Assembly (NCBI GenBank): GCA_040752635.1 | Contig: JBFMGS010000036.1 | Location: 1-24,914, forward strand | Length of the DNA: 24,914 nucleotides | Direction of reading: 5' to 3' | Source: JBFMGS01 sp040752635 | Lineage (GTDB): Bacteria; Bacillota; SHA-98; UBA4971 | Part shown: positions 1-7,969 of the stretch, piece after piece | How the letters are laid out: every line of letters starts with the position of its first letter | How positions within the stretch are numbered: the first letter of the stretch is position 1 | The notes under the pieces: model-generated | The model's input: only the letters and a program-made list of their open reading frames with translations | The model's database searches: none | Told to the model about the DNA's origin: nothing | Translations under genes and position numbers: made by a program

Positions 1-41
1 CGCGGGCGGCGGGACCGATCTCACAAGCTGAGGTGTGCCAG

Positions 42-2822
42 ATGCCGACGAGGAGTTCTCCTGCGATTCGCCATCTTCCCACCGGATACTACCCCGACGA
101 CCGCTTGAACTGCGACCGCGTTCCCCCTTGGCCGGTTGCCGGAGAGTTCGTCATAGTCAAGGCGGAAGTGAGGGCGGATCTGGCTGACGGAGGCGCCGTC
201 CTTCAATACGCTTGTAACGGCCGCCGGACAGAGGTCGCCGGCCGGAAAGTAACAGACTACCACAGGAAAAGGATTGACCTGTTACCTGTCCCCGGGGCCG
301 GGTTGGGTCCGGCAGAGTATTTCCTTTTCGAACTGGGCCGTTTTGTCGCCGGCGACAGGGTCGAGTACCTGATCCGCGCGGGCGAAGGCGACCTCCGGGA
401 GACCTGCGGTCCGTTCGCATTCACGGTTTGCGACAGGTTCTCGGCGGGGAATGTTGCGAAGATCTATCCCGCAGAAGGGCGGGCGATTGTGGAATTCGAG
501 CCCGTCGGCCCTTACCGGCCAATGCTCGAGTTTGCCTTCGTTTCCGGCCGCCTCCACGTGGCTCATTCCCTTGATGGCAGCCTGGCGTTGGCTTGTGCAT
601 CGGCGAGGGCGATTACCGACTACAAGCTGGCCGACCCCCGGACGGGAATCCAGGTGGAGCTCTGCGGGGATCCCTTTTCCTTTACGGTGACAGATCGGGA
701 AGGCCGCAGGCTTTTCGGAACACCCGCCAGGACTGGGTTCAGAACACCCGCCGAGTCCGGTTACCTCGCCTGGCGTGGCACTCCGGGAGGAGAAGCCCAT
801 TCGTTTGAGATCTATCTGGACAGCGCCGCAAGCCATTACTTTGGCTTCGGGGAGCGGTTCGATGCCCTGGACCAGAACGGCCGCAACCCGGACGTTTGCG
901 TTATCAACCAATACACCCACCAGGGCAGCCGCACCTATCTGCCGGTTCCGTTCTTCCTGACAGAGCTCGGATATGGACTGCATGTGCAGAGCGATCGGTA
1001 TATCCGTTTTCGGCTTGCGCCTCGCCTCCCGGGCACGTTGTCGCTCACGGCCAGGGTTGGTCCGACCGCCCCCAGGCTCGACCTGGTGTTCTTCTTCGGG
1101 GAGCCTGAGTCGATCGTTGGGGCGTTCGCCCTCTTCAGCGGCCCACCGACGCTACCGCCGAAGTGGGCCTTCGGCCCCTGGATGTCGGGTAACAGTTGGA
1201 ATACCCAGCGCGAGGTGGAGGAGCATCTGGCGACCACGACGCGGCTCGGGATCCCGGCCACCGTCCTTGTCATCGAGGCGTGGTCGGACGAAGCCACGTT
1301 CTACATTTTCAATGAGGCTGCTTATCGGACAAGGCCGGGGAGAGATGCGTTCAAGTTTACGGACTTTTCCTTCGCCCCGGGCGGTAAATGGCCCGATCCC
1401 AAGGGCATGATAGATCGCCTGCACGCACATGATATGCATCTCATCCTCTGGCAGATCCCGGTTCTGAAATACCTTGCCGAGCAGGAGAACCCGCAGCATC
1501 AATCGGACGAGGCCTACGCCATCGCCCATGGCTATTGTGTGCGCAACGCTGACGGCACCCCTTATCGGATTCCTGACGGCTGGTTCGCTGGAAGCCTCCT
1601 CCTGGACTTTACGAACCCGGCTGCCCGGGAGTGGTGGTTCGCCAAGAGGCGTTACCTCATCGATGAGCTGGGGGTGGACGGTTTCAAGACGGATGGCGGG
1701 GAGTTCATCCTTGACGACTCGGTCCGGTTCTACGATGGAAGCCGCGGCGATACCATGCGTAACCGATATCCCCTGACATACATACGGGCTTACAACGAGT
1801 TCATGGGTCGGGGCCGGACCACCTTCAGCCGGTCCGGGTTTGCCGGCGGGCAGCAGTTCCCTTTGTACTGGGCGGGAGACCAGGTCTCAACATACGATGA
1901 GTTCCGCGCGGTTCTCACTGCGGGCCTTAGCTTGAACCTTTCGGGCAATGCCTTCTGGGGCTTTGACATCGGCGGCTTCTCCGGGGACGTTCCCACCGCG
2001 GACCTCTTCATTCGCGCCGCTCAGATGGCAGCCTTCTCGCCGGTGATGCAGTACCATTCTGAAACCCGCGGAGCGGAGAACTACGACCGGACCCCGTGGA
2101 ATATCGCCGCCCGCACGGGCGACGAGCGAGTCGTACCCATTTACCGGGACTATGCGAACATCAGGATGAACCTGCTGCCGTACATCTACAATGAAGCGAT
2201 GCATGTAGCAGCTACAGGCGAGCCGATGATGCGGGCCTTGTTCGTTGACTTCCCGGATGACCCGGAGTCTTACAAGATAGACGACGAGTATCTTTTCGGC
2301 CGGGACCTTTTGGTTGCCCCGGTTCTCGCAGAGCACGCACGGGAGCGGCGCTTGTACCTGCCGGCTGGAGAATGGTTGGACCTGTGGACGCTCGACCGGG
2401 TCCAGGGTGGGTGGCACGAGCGTTACCCATCCGACCTGGAGATCATACCGGTGTTTTTGCGCCAAGGGGCGATCCTGCCGCTCAACCTGGGCGATGGATT
2501 CGGGTTCGGCCTCCCCACCGGAGCGCGGGGAACGGCATACAGCAACCTCTGTTTTCTCGTCCCCGGCAAGCCAGACAAAGGATGGGAGTTCAGCGACGAC
2601 GAAGGCAACCGGGTGCGCTTCACTCCTGCCGACGAAGGATTGCGGGTACGGCTAGTGGAGGGCTCGCTGTCCGAGTTGTACCTTCTTTCCCCGGTGGAGG
2701 ACCCCGAGTGGGAGGGCTACGCGTGCCGAACCACCTGGGGTAAGCGGGGGCCACGGCTCTGGGTCTGCCGGGTGAGTGCAGATCGACTTCGGGGGAATAC
2801 GGGCGTCACGGTCAGGCTGTAG
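42..2822 (+). CDS. GH31 family alpha-glycosidase (alpha-glucosidase/alpha-xylosidase type)
   Basis: Retaining glycoside hydrolase of family 31, expected to remove terminal alpha-linked sugars from oligosaccharides. The first ~130 residues form an extra N-terminal beta-rich region without a recognised motif. The family landmark FGFGERFDALDQNG lies near residue 268. The nucleophile is the Asp of FKTDGGEF (D551 from the ATG at 42), and the acid/base is the Asp of YWAGDQ (D613), the usual pair for GH31. About 926 aa, somewhat longer than the common 750-800 because of the N-terminal extension. No signal peptide is visible, so it is probably cytoplasmic. The ATG at 42 has GAGGTG six bases upstream; an in-frame GTG at 33 is an alternative start that would overlap that site. 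The downstream sugar importer and galT suggest a role in alpha-glucoside or alpha-galactoside use. Exact substrate cannot be read from sequence. Confidence 0.9.
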   Translation: MPTRSSPAIRHLPTGYYPDDRLNCDRVPPWPVAGEFVIVKAEVRADLADGGAVLQYACNGRRTEVAGRKVTDYHRKRIDLLPVPGAGLGPAEYFLFELGRFVAGDRVEYLIRAGEGDLRETCGPFAFTVCDRFSAGNVAKIYPAEGRAIVEFEPVGPYRPMLEFAFVSGRLHVAHSLDGSLALACASARAITDYKLADPRTGIQVELCGDPFSFTVTDREGRRLFGTPARTGFRTPAESGYLAWRGTPGGEAHSFEIYLDSAASHYFGFGERFDALDQNGRNPDVCVINQYTHQGSRTYLPVPFFLTELGYGLHVQSDRYIRFRLAPRLPGTLSLTARVGPTAPRLDLVFFFGEPESIVGAFALFSGPPTLPPKWAFGPWMSGNSWNTQREVEEHLATTTRLGIPATVLVIEAWSDEATFYIFNEAAYRTRPGRDAFKFTDFSFAPGGKWPDPKGMIDRLHAHDMHLILWQIPVLKYLAEQENPQHQSDEAYAIAHGYCVRNADGTPYRIPDGWFAGSLLLDFTNPAAREWWFAKRRYLIDELGVDGFKTDGGEFILDDSVRFYDGSRGDTMRNRYPLTYIRAYNEFMGRGRTTFSRSGFAGGQQFPLYWAGDQVSTYDEFRAVLTAGLSLNLSGNAFWGFDIGGFSGDVPTADLFIRAAQMAAFSPVMQYHSETRGAENYDRTPWNIAARTGDERVVPIYRDYANIRMNLLPYIYNEAMHVAATGEPMMRALFVDFPDDPESYKIDDEYLFGRDLLVAPVLAEHARERRLYLPAGEWLDLWTLDRVQGGWHERYPSDLEIIPVFLRQGAILPLNLGDGFGFGLPTGARGTAYSNLCFLVPGKPDKGWEFSDDEGNRVRFTPADEGLRVRLVEGSLSELYLLSPVEDPEWEGYACRTTWGKRGPRLWVCRVSADRLRGNTGVTVRL

Positions 2823-3059
2823 TCAAACTCGTGCCCTCATTACATCCTGAGCGGTAGCCCACGGACTGTGTACCGGGGACGATATCATGGCGCAAGCAGA
2901 GACCCAGGCGGCACAGCCGGAACCAGATATTACTGCAGACCCGGCTGCGAGAACAGTCGCTTGCCTTCGTAAAACAGATAGGCCCATCATTCATTAGAGT
3001 ATCGGAAGGGCTTTCTGCTAGACTCCCAGACGTCGCAGGTTTGCGGGTTTGCGGGTTGC
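2823..3059. other. Intergenic stretch, no gene supported
   Basis: Between GH31 and the tRNA-Cys promoter. A 36-codon ATG reading frame (2887-2997) exists, but it lacks a ribosome-binding site and resembles no known family. An 8-base tandem repeat, GTTTGCGG twice (3039-3054), sits just before the tRNA promoter -35. No terminator for the GH31 gene was seen. Confidence 0.4.
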
Positions 3060-3088
3060 TTGACAGATGTGCCTGGATCGCATAGAAT
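3060..3088 (+). promoter_or_regulatory. Sigma-A type promoter for tRNA-Cys
   Basis: TTGACA (3060-3065), a 17-base spacer, then TAGAAT (3083-3088): a perfect -35 and a five-of-six -10 at ideal spacing. Transcription would start near 3095, about 130 bases before the tRNA. Confidence 0.75.
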
Positions 3089-3223
3089 AGGTTTGGAGGG
3101 AGAGCAGCGGCGGGTTCGTCTCGGCATGAACTCGTAAAGCAGAAGGTCCGAAACCGTCGCCGTCATTAACGTTTCCCAGGCGTTCTACCGAAAGTCCCGG
3201 CAATCAAATAGCCATAATCTTGG

Positions 3224-3297
3224 GGCGACATAGCCAAGTGGCAAGGCAGCGGTCTGCAAAACCGCTATCCCCGGTTCGAATCCGGGTGTCGCCTCCA
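3224..3297 (+). tRNA. tRNA-Cys (anticodon GCA)
   Basis: Full cloverleaf. The acceptor stem GGCGACA pairs with TGTCGCC (3287-3293). The anticodon stem GCGGT/ACCGC encloses loop CTGCAAA with anticodon GCA at 3256-3258, and the T-loop is TTCGAAT. Discriminator T at 3294 is the cysteine identity base, and the 3' CCA (3295-3297) is encoded. It stands alone with its own promoter and terminator. Confidence 0.97.
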
Positions 3298-3311
3298 TTT
3301 TTGTTGAAGCG

Positions 3312-3348
3312 CAACGCCAGGTCAGTTTCTCGGCCTGGCGTTGATTTT
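3312..3348 (+). terminator. Rho-independent terminator after tRNA-Cys
   Basis: A perfect 10-bp stem, CAACGCCAGG (3312-3321) with CCTGGCGTTG (3334-3343), and a 12-base loop, followed by ATTTTGG. It lies 14 bases past the tRNA CCA end and closes the tRNA-Cys unit. Confidence 0.75.
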
Positions 3349-3419
3349 GGTGCGTAGCGCGGACGAAACTGGCGTCTCTAAGACCGACGCCGTCAAGCAC
3401 ACTCCCGATGCTAGACGTC

Positions 3420-3448
3420 TTTACACTCGACGTTTTTCGACATATACT
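3420..3448 (+). promoter_or_regulatory. Sigma-A type promoter for degV
   Basis: TTTACA (3420-3425), a 17-base spacer, then TATACT (3443-3448): five of six matches in each hexamer. It lies between the tRNA terminator and degV, giving a 5' leader of about 78 bases. Confidence 0.7.
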
Positions 3449-3532
3449 CCCTATTGGAATTCCCGTCAGGCCTCTACCTCGCATGGGGATCATGGGTAGG
3501 TATGCCAGGTATTTCTCGGAGGTGTCCACGAC

Positions 3533-4384
3533 TTGCCAACCGTCAAGATTATTACGGATTCAACTGCGGACTTAAGTCCTGAACTCGTTCGAAGGTACGG
3601 CATCACCGTGGTTCCTTACACGGTGAACTTCGGGTCGGAGAGCTTCACGGACGGGATCGACATATCAACGCCAAGCCTCTTCGAGATGGTGAGCGAGCGG
3701 CAGACGCTTCCCAAGACCTCAGCGCCGAGCCCTGAGGCGTTCCACGGCGTCTTTGAGGAAGCCCTCCGCGATGGAAGTGAAGTTGTCTACATCGGCATCT
3801 CTAGTAAGTTCTCTTCCGGTACTCAGAACGCCCGGCTCGCGGCGGACGGTTTTCCAGAAGGGAAGGTCAGCGTGATCGACTCCGCGAATCTCTCCACAGG
3901 TATCGGCCTGCAGGTCATCCTTGCCTGCGAGCTCGCAGCCTCGGGAAAACCCGCACGTGAGATTGCATCTGCGCTCATTGAAGTCGCCTCCCGCATAAGG
4001 ACCTCATTCGTTATCGACACCTTGGATTACCTCAGGATGGGCGGGAGGTGCACAGGCGTTCAGGCGCTCGTCGGAGCTATACTCCAGATGAGGCCCATAA
4101 TCTCCGTCGTCGATGGCGGCATGATCGTGGCCGGGAAGGTGAGGGGGCCGAGGAAGAAAGCCCTCGATAAGCTCCTGGAGAACTTCGGTGCGGACTCGTC
4201 GCGTGTCGTGCTCGACCGCGTCTTCGTAACTCATACCGGCTGCCACGACGATGCGCTCTACCTGGTCGACGGAATCCGAAAAGCGGTTCCCGCGGTAAGA
4301 GAGGTTCATGAGACAGTTGCCGGGGCCGTCATCGCAAGTCACTGCGGGCCCGGTACCATCGGTATCCTTTACATGGTGGAGTGA
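3533..4384 (+). CDS. DegV family fatty-acid-binding protein (FakB-like)
   Basis: 283 aa, the usual DegV length. DegV/FakB proteins bind a fatty acid and present it to the FakA kinase for phospholipid synthesis. Landmarks in order: KIITDSTADL at residues 5-14, TSAPSPEAF at 62-70, ISSKFSSGTQNA at 89-100, DTLDYLRMGGR mid-protein, RPIISVVDG, and a C-terminal GPGTIGILY. These correspond to the lipid-binding Thr-Ser and Ser motifs of the family. The start is TTG at 3533, nine bases after GGAGGT (3518-3523); no ATG gives a sensible N-terminus. Its own promoter lies upstream and a GC hairpin beyond its end, so it is probably monocistronic. No fakA (DAK-type kinase) gene is in the window, so the kinase partner must be elsewhere. 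Which fatty acid it prefers is not inferable. Confidence 0.93.
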   Translation: MPTVKIITDSTADLSPELVRRYGITVVPYTVNFGSESFTDGIDISTPSLFEMVSERQTLPKTSAPSPEAFHGVFEEALRDGSEVVYIGISSKFSSGTQNARLAADGFPEGKVSVIDSANLSTGIGLQVILACELAASGKPAREIASALIEVASRIRTSFVIDTLDYLRMGGRCTGVQALVGAILQMRPIISVVDGGMIVAGKVRGPRKKALDKLLENFGADSSRVVLDRVFVTHTGCHDDALYLVDGIRKAVPAVREVHETVAGAVIASHCGPGTIGILYMVE

Positions 4385-4593
4385 TGGGTCCCCTCACGGC
4401 TTTCCGCATATCGCGTCAGGTCGGACGGTGTTGCAGCTCCGCTGCAAACCGGCATCAGCCTGTGCGCCTGGGCCTGAGAAACCAAGGGTACGAATGGTCA
4501 AGGCAAAGGCACCATGTGGCCGGCATGCCGGCGGCAACTGCCGGGAACGCAGGTCATGTAGACAACGTGAGCACGAACGCTACAAAGGCAATT

Positions 4594-4620
4594 GCCCGGC
4601 CGGGCAAACGCCGGCCGGGC
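4594..4620. terminator. Perfect GC hairpin between convergent genes, probable terminator
   Basis: A 10-bp stem, GCCCGGCCGG (4594-4603) with CCGGCCGGGC (4611-4620), around a 7-base loop GCAAACG. It lies between degV (ends 4384) and the minus-strand gene (ends 4634). On the minus strand it is followed by AATTGCCTTTG, so it best fits that gene, 14 bases past its stop. The T-run is weak. It may act on both strands. Confidence 0.5.
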
Positions 4621-4633
4621 GAGGAGTCAATCA

Positions 4634-5101
4634 CTAGAAGGGCTTTGAGCCGATAATGTAGCAGAAGTACCAGTCCTCCGACGGATTGCATCCCGGCGAC
4701 AAGACCTCGACGACAACTTCAACGCGGAACTTCCCGGTCCATTTCGGGGCGATGTCCACTTCGGGCACATCATCGTCTAAGGTGTCCGCCGCCACCAGAT
4801 TGTTGTTCTCGTCATAGACGCGTATGTCGAGATCGCGAATCCCGGCGCCACCCACGCCGACGATCTTAAACGAGTAACCCGCGGACAGGAACTCGGTTGA
4901 GACGTACACTTCATTCAGCTTCAACCAGTCGAACTCGACATGCTCCATGACGTAGCCGCTCTTGATCATTTTGTCAATACCTTCAGCACAGCGGTTCCAC
5001 AGCCCGGTGAACTCCTCTGCTGTCGTCATGGCCGATGCCGGCAGCGCAGTCACAAGCAGCAGACAAACGGCCAAGAACAACGCGACCTTCAGCGACTTCA
5101 T
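4634..5101 (-). CDS. Small secreted protein with a PPC-like beta domain, unknown function
   Basis: 155 aa. It begins with a textbook Sec signal peptide: Lys near the start, hydrophobic LFLAVCLLLVTAL, then a signal-peptidase I site PASA-M around residue 24. It has no lipobox. The mature part starts with a short helical stretch containing WNRCAEGIDK, then a strand-rich domain with SFKIVGVGGAGIRDLDIRVY and a WTGKFRVEVVVEV strand. The order of a bulk-acidic turn (TLDDD) followed by aromatic-rich strands resembles bacterial pre-peptidase C-terminal (PPC) domains, which are accessory beta-sandwich modules of secreted enzymes. Here it stands alone with no catalytic domain. The start is supported by GAGGAGGGG on the minus strand (5106-5114). 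It is transcribed against its neighbours and shares no operon. The PPC assignment is by resemblance only; function is unknown. Confidence 0.75.
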   Translation of the reverse strand: MKSLKVALFLAVCLLLVTALPASAMTTAEEFTGLWNRCAEGIDKMIKSGYVMEHVEFDWLKLNEVYVSTEFLSAGYSFKIVGVGGAGIRDLDIRVYDENNNLVAADTLDDDVPEVDIAPKWTGKFRVEVVVEVLSPGCNPSEDWYFCYIIGSKPF

Positions 5102-5114
5102 GATTCCCCTCCTC

Positions 5115-5397
5115 GCAAATGTGGTTGATGATAGAATGTCCGGGCCATGTCCATTGCGGTATTACCGCGGCACGGCGGCAGTAACCACCTCGATGTCCTT
5201 CCCGTAGGCACGCAGATATCTCTGTAGCCATATAATGGTAACCAAGGAACTATTAGCCATCAGCTATTTGACCATTCGATGTCGCGGCAGCTTCTCCTGC
5301 TGACAGGCGAGACATATCGCAGATGGATACGGCGTGAAGGCCCCGGTCCGGCGAGAACCATCCTCATCTTCTCAGGAACTCAGTCTGGTTTGTTGTC
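5115..5397. other. Divergent intergenic region, no gene supported
   Basis: Separates the minus-strand secreted-protein gene from the plus-strand exporter remnant. It must contain the promoter of the minus-strand gene, but I found no pair of hexamers at good spacing. A TATAAT at 5231-5236 has no -35 partner on the plus strand. Short reading frames here look like noise. Confidence 0.35.
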
Positions 5398-5426
5398 TTG
5401 ATTGAACGTATTGAACGCAGTATTAT
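5398..5426 (+). promoter_or_regulatory. Promoter of the ABC exporter locus
   Basis: TTGATT (5398-5403), a 17-base spacer, then TATTAT (5421-5426): four and five of six matches. Predicted start near 5433, leaving a leader of about 130 bases before the ATPase ATG at 5561. Confidence 0.6.
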
Positions 5427-5449
5427 CCATGAGGAGGCGTGTTGGCAGA

Positions 5450-5482
5450 AGCTTCGTCACTCCTGACGTGAGCTTCGTCACT
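5450..5482 (+). repeat. 12-bp direct repeat pair in the exporter leader
   Basis: AGCTTCGTCACT occurs at 5450-5461 and exactly again at 5471-5482, a 21-base period (two helical turns), just downstream of the predicted start site. CGTCA-CTCC-TGACG inside it is also a small inverted repeat. The position fits an operator, but no regulator gene is adjacent. Confidence 0.55.
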
Positions 5483-5560
5483 AAGGTCCCACAGAGAAGG
5501 GAGGCCTTCAAGGCCGTGGAAGAAGAGGCTTCAGAGAAGCACTGACTGGAGGGAGACATC

Positions 5561-5795
5561 ATGGCGCTCTTGGAGCTGCAGGGAGTTAAGAAGAACTACT
5601 ATCAAGGCAAGGTAACGGTACCGGCGCTCAGGGGAATCGACCTGGAAATCGCCAGGGGCGAGTTCACCGCGATTGCCGGGCCGTCAGGATCAGGGAAGAC
5701 GACGCTGCTCAACCTGATTGGTTGTCTTGACACAGCTAGCGACGGTGTAATCAGGTTCGACGGCAGGGAGCTATCCAGACTTTCTGGAGACCGAC
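5561..5795 (+). pseudogene. ABC exporter ATPase, 5' fragment (MacB/LolD type)
   Basis: N-terminal third of an ATP-binding subunit of the MacB/LolD class, which drives FtsX-type permeases. MALLELQGVKKNY is followed by the expected PALRGIDLEIARGEF strand and Walker A GPSGSGKT (residues 40-47). Typical sequence runs to about GRELSRLSGD (residue 77) and then stops being an ATPase. Q-loop, LSGGQ signature, Walker B and H-loop are all missing; the family is normally ~225-240 aa. The reading frame continues to 6025, but only over permease sequence in the wrong frame. The start ATG at 5561 has TGGAGGGAG upstream. The simplest reading is a deletion of at least ~450 bases joining this gene to the next one. 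Without the missing motifs it cannot work as an ATPase. Confidence 0.8.
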
Positions 5796-6860
5796 GAGGT
5801 GCGCATCCACGCTGCCGGTTATTTCTCGGAGCGGGACAGGCTGCCCATCGATCGTACTCTGAAGCCGGGACCAGTGTTGGAGGTTTTACAAGACATAGAA
5901 GGCGTGAAGGCGGCAACCCCGCGGCTCATCTTCGGCGCGCGGCTGAACACGGGCTGGGAAGAGATCCCCGTGATGGCTGTGGCGGTCAACCCGAATTCAG
6001 ACTCCCGGGTCTTCACCTTGCCTGAATATGTTGAAGGGCGCCTACCGGCATCGGGAGCGAATGAAGCGGCCCTTGGGTACGATCTGGCGCGCATTTTGGG
6101 CCTCGGGCTGGGGGATGGTTTCACGCTCGTGACGCGAACGCGGGATGAGGCATTTCAAGCCCTGGATCTAACCGTCGTTGGTTTGCTCACGAGCCCGCAT
6201 CCGCAAGTAAACAGAAGCCAGGTCTATCTGCCACTGGCCGTAGCAGGTTCGGGCCTTGCCCTGAACGGTGAGGTGACCGAGGTAGCTCTAAGATTGGACG
6301 GCGGGATGAGACCAGAGAAGGTCGCCAAAGCGGTAGGGGCTGGCCTGGCAGCCAAAGGGATAAGCGGAGAGGTGTTCACCTGGCGGGAGATCGCCAGGGA
6401 CTTCCTGGCTATAAGCCAGACCAAGCAGGGGTTCAACGCGATATTCATCCTGATGATCCTGCTTATTGCCGTGGTGGGCGTGGTGAACACCATCCTTCTC
6501 GGGGCCATGGAGCGCGTCCGCGAGATCGGTATGATGAAGGCCATGGGAATGACTGCGAAGGAGATCGTGCTGCTGTTCATGTTTGAGGCGACCGGGATCG
6601 GGGTCCTGGGGTCGCTTACGGGCTGCCTCATGGGCGTAGCCGGCAATGTCTATCTGGTGAACCACGGTCTCGACATACTCGAGGCGTACAAGGACATCGA
6701 TCTCTCTTATCCAATTACGGGCGTCATCCGTGGTGCCTGGAACTGGGCGATGATCGTCGAGGCGTTCCTGCTTGGCATCGTCGCATGTCTCGTAGCCAGT
6801 TACCTGCCGGCCAGGAGGGCTGCAGCCCAGGATCCCATTGTCTCTCTTCGGCAGGGTTAG
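5772..6860 (+). pseudogene. FtsX/MacB-type ABC permease lacking its N-terminus
   Basis: Permease of a MacB-like exporter missing roughly the first 70 residues, including the first transmembrane helix. Coding-like sequence begins around PDFLETDEVRIHAAGYF (from ~5775), with no start codon or ribosome-binding site in a natural position; the first in-frame GTG is at 5799. What follows is well preserved: the periplasmic MacB-PCD-like domain, then three hydrophobic helices, with ERVREIGMMKAMG after TM2 and the family's C-terminal PARRAAAQDPIVSLRQG. It is in a different frame from the ATPase fragment, so no fusion protein results. Aligned by eye with the second permease downstream, the matching segment there starts near GHVRIINKEY. 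It could be translated from GTG 5799 as a 353-aa product, but would lack TM1. I infer a non-functional remnant. Confidence 0.75.
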
Positions 6861-6872
6861 GGGGCGGTAGTC

Positions 6873-7657
6873 GTGAAGTTAGTTCGGATCGCGTTCCGCA
6901 ATCGGGGCAGAAGTCGGACGCGCACCGCCTTGAGTCTTCTTGCGGTTGCAGTGGGGGTCTTCGTGGTGATACTTACCAAAGGCACCATAGACGGCTCTAT
7001 CGAAATGCTCATAGGCAACTCCATAAGGCTCAGTTCAGGCCATGTACGAATCATCAACAAAGAGTACGAGGTGAAGGAGAGGCTCCTTTCGCTCAACTAC
7101 CCGGTGGACGGCTTTGGCGGGGAAGGTTATCGGGCGATGGTGGAAGCGCTCGGCAACATCGACTCCGTGGAGAACGTCGTGCCCCGGCTGCGCTTCGGCG
7201 CGATGGTCAGCAAGGGAGCAGCGATGGAGGGCGTCATGGCCGTGGGCGTGGACCCCGAACCCGAAGACAAGTTGGTCGGGTTCTCACGCTATCTATCGGA
7301 TGGGCGGTTTCTCCAGCCGGGGGAGCGTGGAGCCGTCATGGGGGATACAGGACCCTCGAGAAACTCGGGCTTAACGTAGGCGACAAGTTTACTCTCGTCT
7401 TCAACACGGCACTCGGCTCCCTCAAAGGCTATACTTTCACCGTAGTCGGCTCTGTGAAGAGCGGTATTCAGTACCTGGACGACGGCCTTGTGTTTGTGCC
7501 GCTGGATGTCGCTCAGGACATGCTCGACTTCTTCAGAGATGAGGAGAATGCCGCTCCCGGCCGCCCTGACATCGAGCAATCGCCGGTGAACGTATTCTGT
7601 GGCGGCGATGTCATATCTTGCGGCGGGTCAATTGCGAAAAGGTCTGGTGATCGATAG
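6873..7657 (+). pseudogene. Second FtsX/MacB-type permease, frameshifted and truncated
   Basis: Starts GTG at 6873, 12 bases after the first permease stop. The N-terminus is intact: KLVRIAFRNRGRSRTRTALS, a first transmembrane helix (ALSLLAVAVGVFVVILT) and the extracellular domain to GRFLQPGERGAVMG. At a run of five G (7340-7344) the frame breaks; the original frame ends at 7379. Homologous sequence resumes one frame over as YRTLEKLGLNVGDKF and continues to about FVPLDVAQDMLDFF. One extra G would restore a continuous protein. After ~7560 similarity fades and the frame stops at 7657, so the three C-terminal helices, present in the first permease, are absent. This is both frameshifted and truncated; the frameshift alone could be a sequencing error, the truncation could not. 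Confidence 0.75.
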
Positions 7658-7969
7658 AGGCGGGCAGGAGTTTGCCTTCCCGCGCAGAATGTATTCATCA
7701 GAGAGTAACCGAGCGAGATGGGCGACGTGCGAGCGTCGGCGAGCCACTTCATCGCACGGGACTTGCCCCCGGCTCGCTGGCGTGAGAGGCCAGGCGGCTT
7801 GTGGAGACTTTGTTGAAGAGCTAAAGTATCCCGCGGTCGCACGCGACTGTTTCGAGCGGCCTCGCGACCACTCCACTCCTGCCAGCGACGTTGCAGGCCA
7901 GCCATGCATGCATGAGCATCCCAAGGCCGGGGATGCCGGCTCGGAGCAAGAGAGGTGTAGGTCAACGCG
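7658..7969. other. Unassigned region between the exporter remnant and the small ORF
   Basis: About 310 bases with no recognisable gene. A plus-strand frame (7599-8117) and two minus-strand frames (7513-7965 and 7628-7924) are open but Arg/Cys/Pro-rich with no family motif. No permease C-terminal motif (such as PARRAA...DP) is found in any frame, so the missing half of the second permease is not merely frameshifted here. Probably debris from the rearrangement that truncated the exporter. Confidence 0.4.

Noticed and set aside
2887..2997. 36-codon ORF after GH31
   Set aside because: No ribosome-binding site and no recognisable sequence.
4431..4447. TTGCAGC-TCC-GCTGCAA hairpin after degV as a terminator
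   Set aside because: Only a three-base loop and no T-run; the GC hairpin at 4594-4620 is a better candidate.
5231..5236. TATAAT as a plus-strand promoter
   Set aside because: No -35 hexamer at 16-18 bases upstream, and no gene follows closely; TTGATT-17-TATTAT at 5398-5426 fits better.
5561..6025. ATPase-permease fusion protein
   Set aside because: The two parts are in different frames; the ATPase frame past ~5795 is nonsense over permease coding sequence.
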